This document shows positions 61,807 through 64,000 of a stretch of DNA of 64,000 nt, one piece after another. The DNA is from an uncultured Eubacteriales bacterium. Its GTDB lineage: Bacteria; Bacillota; Clostridia; Saccharofermentanales; Saccharofermentanaceae. The notes beneath the pieces are model-generated. The model did not search any database, had not been told where the DNA came from, and saw only the letters and a program-made list of their open reading frames with translations. Position numbers and translations under genes: made by a program. The stretch is from assembly GCA_900314745.1 (NCBI GenBank), contig OMWK01000003.1:124001-188000 (forward strand), written 5' to 3'. Numbering within the stretch: the stretch's first letter is position 1; each line of letters begins with the position of its first letter.

Positions 61807-63225
61807 TTACTCTGTTATGTCCTCGTACCTTACATTGGTTATGTGTATGGTGGAGGTGTAGCCATGGTTGCCCATATTGAATTCCAGACGGCCGTAGTTG
61901 TCATCTCTCTCATTCGATGTGAACTCGAATTCGAATGTCTGCCACTCGGGTCCGATATCGATGGTTGTATCGGGAAGATATCTTATCCAGCCTGCTCTCG
62001 GAGCTGATACGCAGACGATGCAGTCTCTGTCTTCTTCAGCCATGATGTCGAATGTGACTCTGTATGTATGTCCGTTCATGACGGGAAGATCCGGCTGAAC
62101 GAGCTGGACTGAATAATCCTCAGTACCGTCATTCTCCGATGTTATTACGATCTCGTTATTCTCTATAGTCGCTGCGCCTTCACCGTCTGCAAACAGAAGA
62201 AAGAACCAGTCTGTCTCATCGCTGAGATTCTCTTCTTCCGAGAAGTCGCCGTTATAGATGAAGTTGCCGTCCTCAAGAGGCTCGCGGAATTCCATGGGAG
62301 GCCTCTCTACGTTCATGTCGTACTCATCCCTCTGATATACGCGAACGTAATCTATCTCGAATAATGCATTGTCAAAATCCGTGGTCTCGTCGGGGTTGCC
62401 GGGCCAGTTGCCGCCTACTGCGAGGTTCATCTGAACGAAGAACGGCTGATTGAAAGGAGCGGGATAAGGCTGATCCTGACCGCCGTCGGATGTATACCAG
62501 TCGTTTACCGTAAGAACGAGAACATCGTCCGTATAGAATCTCATCTCGCCGGGCTCCCACTCAACTATGTAGATGTGGAAATCCTCAGAGAAGCTTCCGC
62601 TGTCGAGATTGATTATGCCCTGCTGCTCCGCATGAGGCTCACCGTAGTGAATCGTAGAATAGGAAGTAGTCGTATCGTTGCCGAGTACCTCCATGATGTC
62701 GATCTCACCGCACTTCGGCCACTGTCCGTACAATGACTCATCCTGAGGCATCATCCAGATGGCGGGCCACAGGCCCTGTCCTTCAGGCACCCTCGCACGG
62801 ACCTCTACTCTTCCGTACTGGAATTGTGCATTGTTCTGCGAGTTCACCTTGCCCGAAGTATAGTAAGGGGTTCCGTCCCTGTCCTCGCGCAGAGCGCGGA
62901 GAACGAGACATCCGTCCTGTACATAGATATTATCTTCCGAATCCGTGTATTCCTGAAGTTCGTTATTGGTCCACCCCGGGTCACGAAGTTCCCGGTTCCA
63001 TATCGATTCATTCAACGTATCGCCGTCGAACTCATCGCTCCAAAGCAGATTATAACCGTCAAGCTGCGGGGTCTGTGTAGTTTCCATGGTAGCCTCCGTA
63101 GTTTCCGTCTCCGTTGACGATGTATCGATAACCTCAGACTGTTCGGGAGCTGCCGCACATGATGCGAGCAAAGCGGCACAAAGAGCAGTGCTTATAGCCA
63201 TCTTGAGTTTCTTTCTGTCAATCAT
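61807..63225 (-). CDS. GH16 beta-glucanase lipoprotein with C-terminal carbohydrate-binding domain
   Basis: A surface enzyme that should cut beta-1,3 or mixed-link glucans. Lipoprotein signal ending LLASC (about residues 18-22), a Thr/Glu-rich spacer, a GH16 domain (about 55-295) with LLWSDEFDG, QGLWPAIWMMP and the catalytic GEIDIMEVLG (the two glutamates), then a CBM4/9-like jelly-roll (about 325-470; NGDFSE at its start). Extended linker and domain order are usual for gut laminarinases. AAGGAGAGG precedes the ATG. It is followed by its own terminator. Confidence 0.92.
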   Translation of the reverse strand: MIDRKKLKMAISTALCAALLASCAAAPEQSEVIDTSSTETETTEATMETTQTPQLDGYNLLWSDEFDGDTLNESIWNRELRDPGWTNNELQEYTDSEDNIYVQDGCLVLRALREDRDGTPYYTSGKVNSQNNAQFQYGRVEVRARVPEGQGLWPAIWMMPQDESLYGQWPKCGEIDIMEVLGNDTTTSYSTIHYGEPHAEQQGIINLDSGSFSEDFHIYIVEWEPGEMRFYTDDVLVLTVNDWYTSDGGQDQPYPAPFNQPFFVQMNLAVGGNWPGNPDETTDFDNALFEIDYVRVYQRDEYDMNVERPPMEFREPLEDGNFIYNGDFSEEENLSDETDWFFLLFADGEGAATIENNEIVITSENDGTEDYSVQLVQPDLPVMNGHTYRVTFDIMAEEDRDCIVCVSAPRAGWIRYLPDTTIDIGPEWQTFEFEFTSNERDDNYGRLEFNMGNHGYTSTIHITNVRYEDITE

Positions 63226-63312
63226 GCGTAACCTCTCCTTACTGAATTACGTAAACAATAACACAGCGGGAAAGCGGCACCTGCCCTTTTGATGTAAGAT
63301 TTTATCTTTTGA

Positions 63313-63321
63313 TGATATAAT
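63313..63321 (+). promoter_or_regulatory. extended -10, leaderless start of the AraC gene
   Basis: TGATATAAT (perfect TATAAT at 63316-63321 with TGn), 7 nt before the ATG at 63329. No -35 and no ribosome site. Confidence 0.55.
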
Positions 63322-63328
63322 CTTTGAT

Positions 63329-64000
63329 ATGCAGGACAGAAAGAACAAGGCTATATCCATCGTCAAATACCTGCCAAGGGAACCGGAACTCATACATGCT
63401 CCGTACATGCCGGAGATGGACTTCTACGCGGCAGTTAAGTCAGGGAACGTCCGCAAGGTCAGAGCGTTGTGTGCAGAGCCCTTTCACGAGAAGGAAGGAC
63501 TCGGAGTATTGTCCGGGAACAAGCTTCAGAACATGAAATACCACTTCGTGATATCCGCAGCTCTCATCGCGAGAATGTGCATCGAGGGCGGAATGCAGTT
63601 ATCCGAAGCCTACAGCACGAGCGACTACTACATAAGAGCCGCAGACAAACTTAATTCGATCGAGGAAGTGTCTGAGCTTCACGACGAGATGAGCCTCGCC
63701 TATACAACGAGGATGCGCCAGCTCTCGCGCGGGAAGAGTTACTCCAAGCCCGTCACGGCCTGCATCGACTACATACTGGAGCACCTCGACACACGCATAA
63801 AGATGAATGATCTGTGTGTTCACACAGGTCTGACGGGTGCTTACATATCGCGTATATTCAAGAGCGAGACGGGACTTACGGTTACCGACTTCATTCTGAA
63901 CAGGAAGCTTGAGACAGCGTGCAACATGCTGGACTTCTCGTCCTACCCCGTGACATGGATAGCAGACACACTCGCCTTCCCGTCACAAAGCTACTTCTGC
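63329..64000 (+). CDS. AraC-family transcriptional regulator (3'-partial)
   Basis: The frame from ATG 63329 stays open for 224 codons to the window end. The N-terminal about 140 residues hold no clear ligand-binding motif (a helical part with YHFVISAALIARMCIEGG resembles the YesN/SoxS-linked regulators of Clostridia). The C-terminal part is an AraC DNA-binding domain: DYILEHLDTRIKMNDLC, TGAYISRIFKSETGLTVTDF and NRKLETACNML, then the second helix-turn-helix IADTLAFPSQSYFC cut by the edge. Divergent from GH16, so it may regulate polysaccharide use. Confidence 0.88.
   Translation, partial: MQDRKNKAISIVKYLPREPELIHAPYMPEMDFYAAVKSGNVRKVRALCAEPFHEKEGLGVLSGNKLQNMKYHFVISAALIARMCIEGGMQLSEAYSTSDYYIRAADKLNSIEEVSELHDEMSLAYTTRMRQLSRGKSYSKPVTACIDYILEHLDTRIKMNDLCVHTGLTGAYISRIFKSETGLTVTDFILNRKLETACNMLDFSSYPVTWIADTLAFPSQSYFC

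Overview
The window looks like chromosome of a Gram-positive, low-to-mid GC member of the Clostridia, probably a gut or rumen anaerobe. The evidence is a DnaD/DnaI-type primosome pair, VanW- and LtaS-like envelope proteins, a type III glutamine synthetase, an ANTAR regulator next to a glutamine synthetase-like gene, GHKL/LytTR two-component proteins, DUF975, DUF3021 and DUF4214 proteins, and strong AGGAGG ribosome sites. I saw no rRNA or tRNA genes, no insertion sequence and no CRISPR array. Codon and base usage look even throughout, so nothing is obviously recently acquired.

Layout. 1-3005: envelope polymer genes (LtaS-like sulfatase-fold protein and a Wzy-like membrane protein, converging). 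3074-8694 (minus): rpmB, then a VanW > DnaD > DnaI > AcpS > SH3/degenerate NlpC operon. 8872-13318: exopolysaccharide set (polyprenyl-phosphate sugar transferase, GT2, GT4, ManC). 13375-15124: HAD phosphatase and cysK. 15196-29302 (minus): six successive signalling genes, five of them c-di-GMP-related (two GGDEF-EAL, one GGDEF, two HD-GYP) plus a giant propeller hybrid histidine kinase. 29384-31061: an ABC-F ribosome-protection-type gene behind a leader peptide and terminator. 31068-31260: four regularly spaced 36-bp palindromes. 31244-35096: two two-component systems in one run. 35189-39343: DUF975 protein and a MacB/FtsX-type ABC transporter. 39360-44219: M13 peptidase lipoprotein, GH5, CPBP protease, DUF3021 and LytTR. 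44468: secreted DUF4214 protein. 45418-59300: nitrogen assimilation (Amt-PII fusion, glnN, GS-like + ANTAR + pyrG, gltD-gltB). 59414-61726: metY and a LysR regulator. 61807-63225: GH16 lipoprotein. 63329 to the end: an AraC-type regulator cut by the window edge.

How the parts fit. Ammonium would enter by Amt, be fixed by GlnN and GltBD, and feed CTP synthase. CysK and MetY assimilate sulfide into carbon skeletons. The c-di-GMP block sits near exopolysaccharide and envelope genes, which suggests control of surface or attachment behaviour, but no direct link is visible.

The most striking unexplained signals are regulatory: the 52-bp-period palindrome array, the leader-peptide attenuator of the ABC-F gene, a set of five genes whose -10 box lies only 6-8 nt before an ATG without a ribosome site (probable leaderless mRNAs), and a recurring hairpin (often with a U-run) in the 5' leaders of glnN, the GS-like gene, gltB, the OmpR operon and the M13 peptidase.
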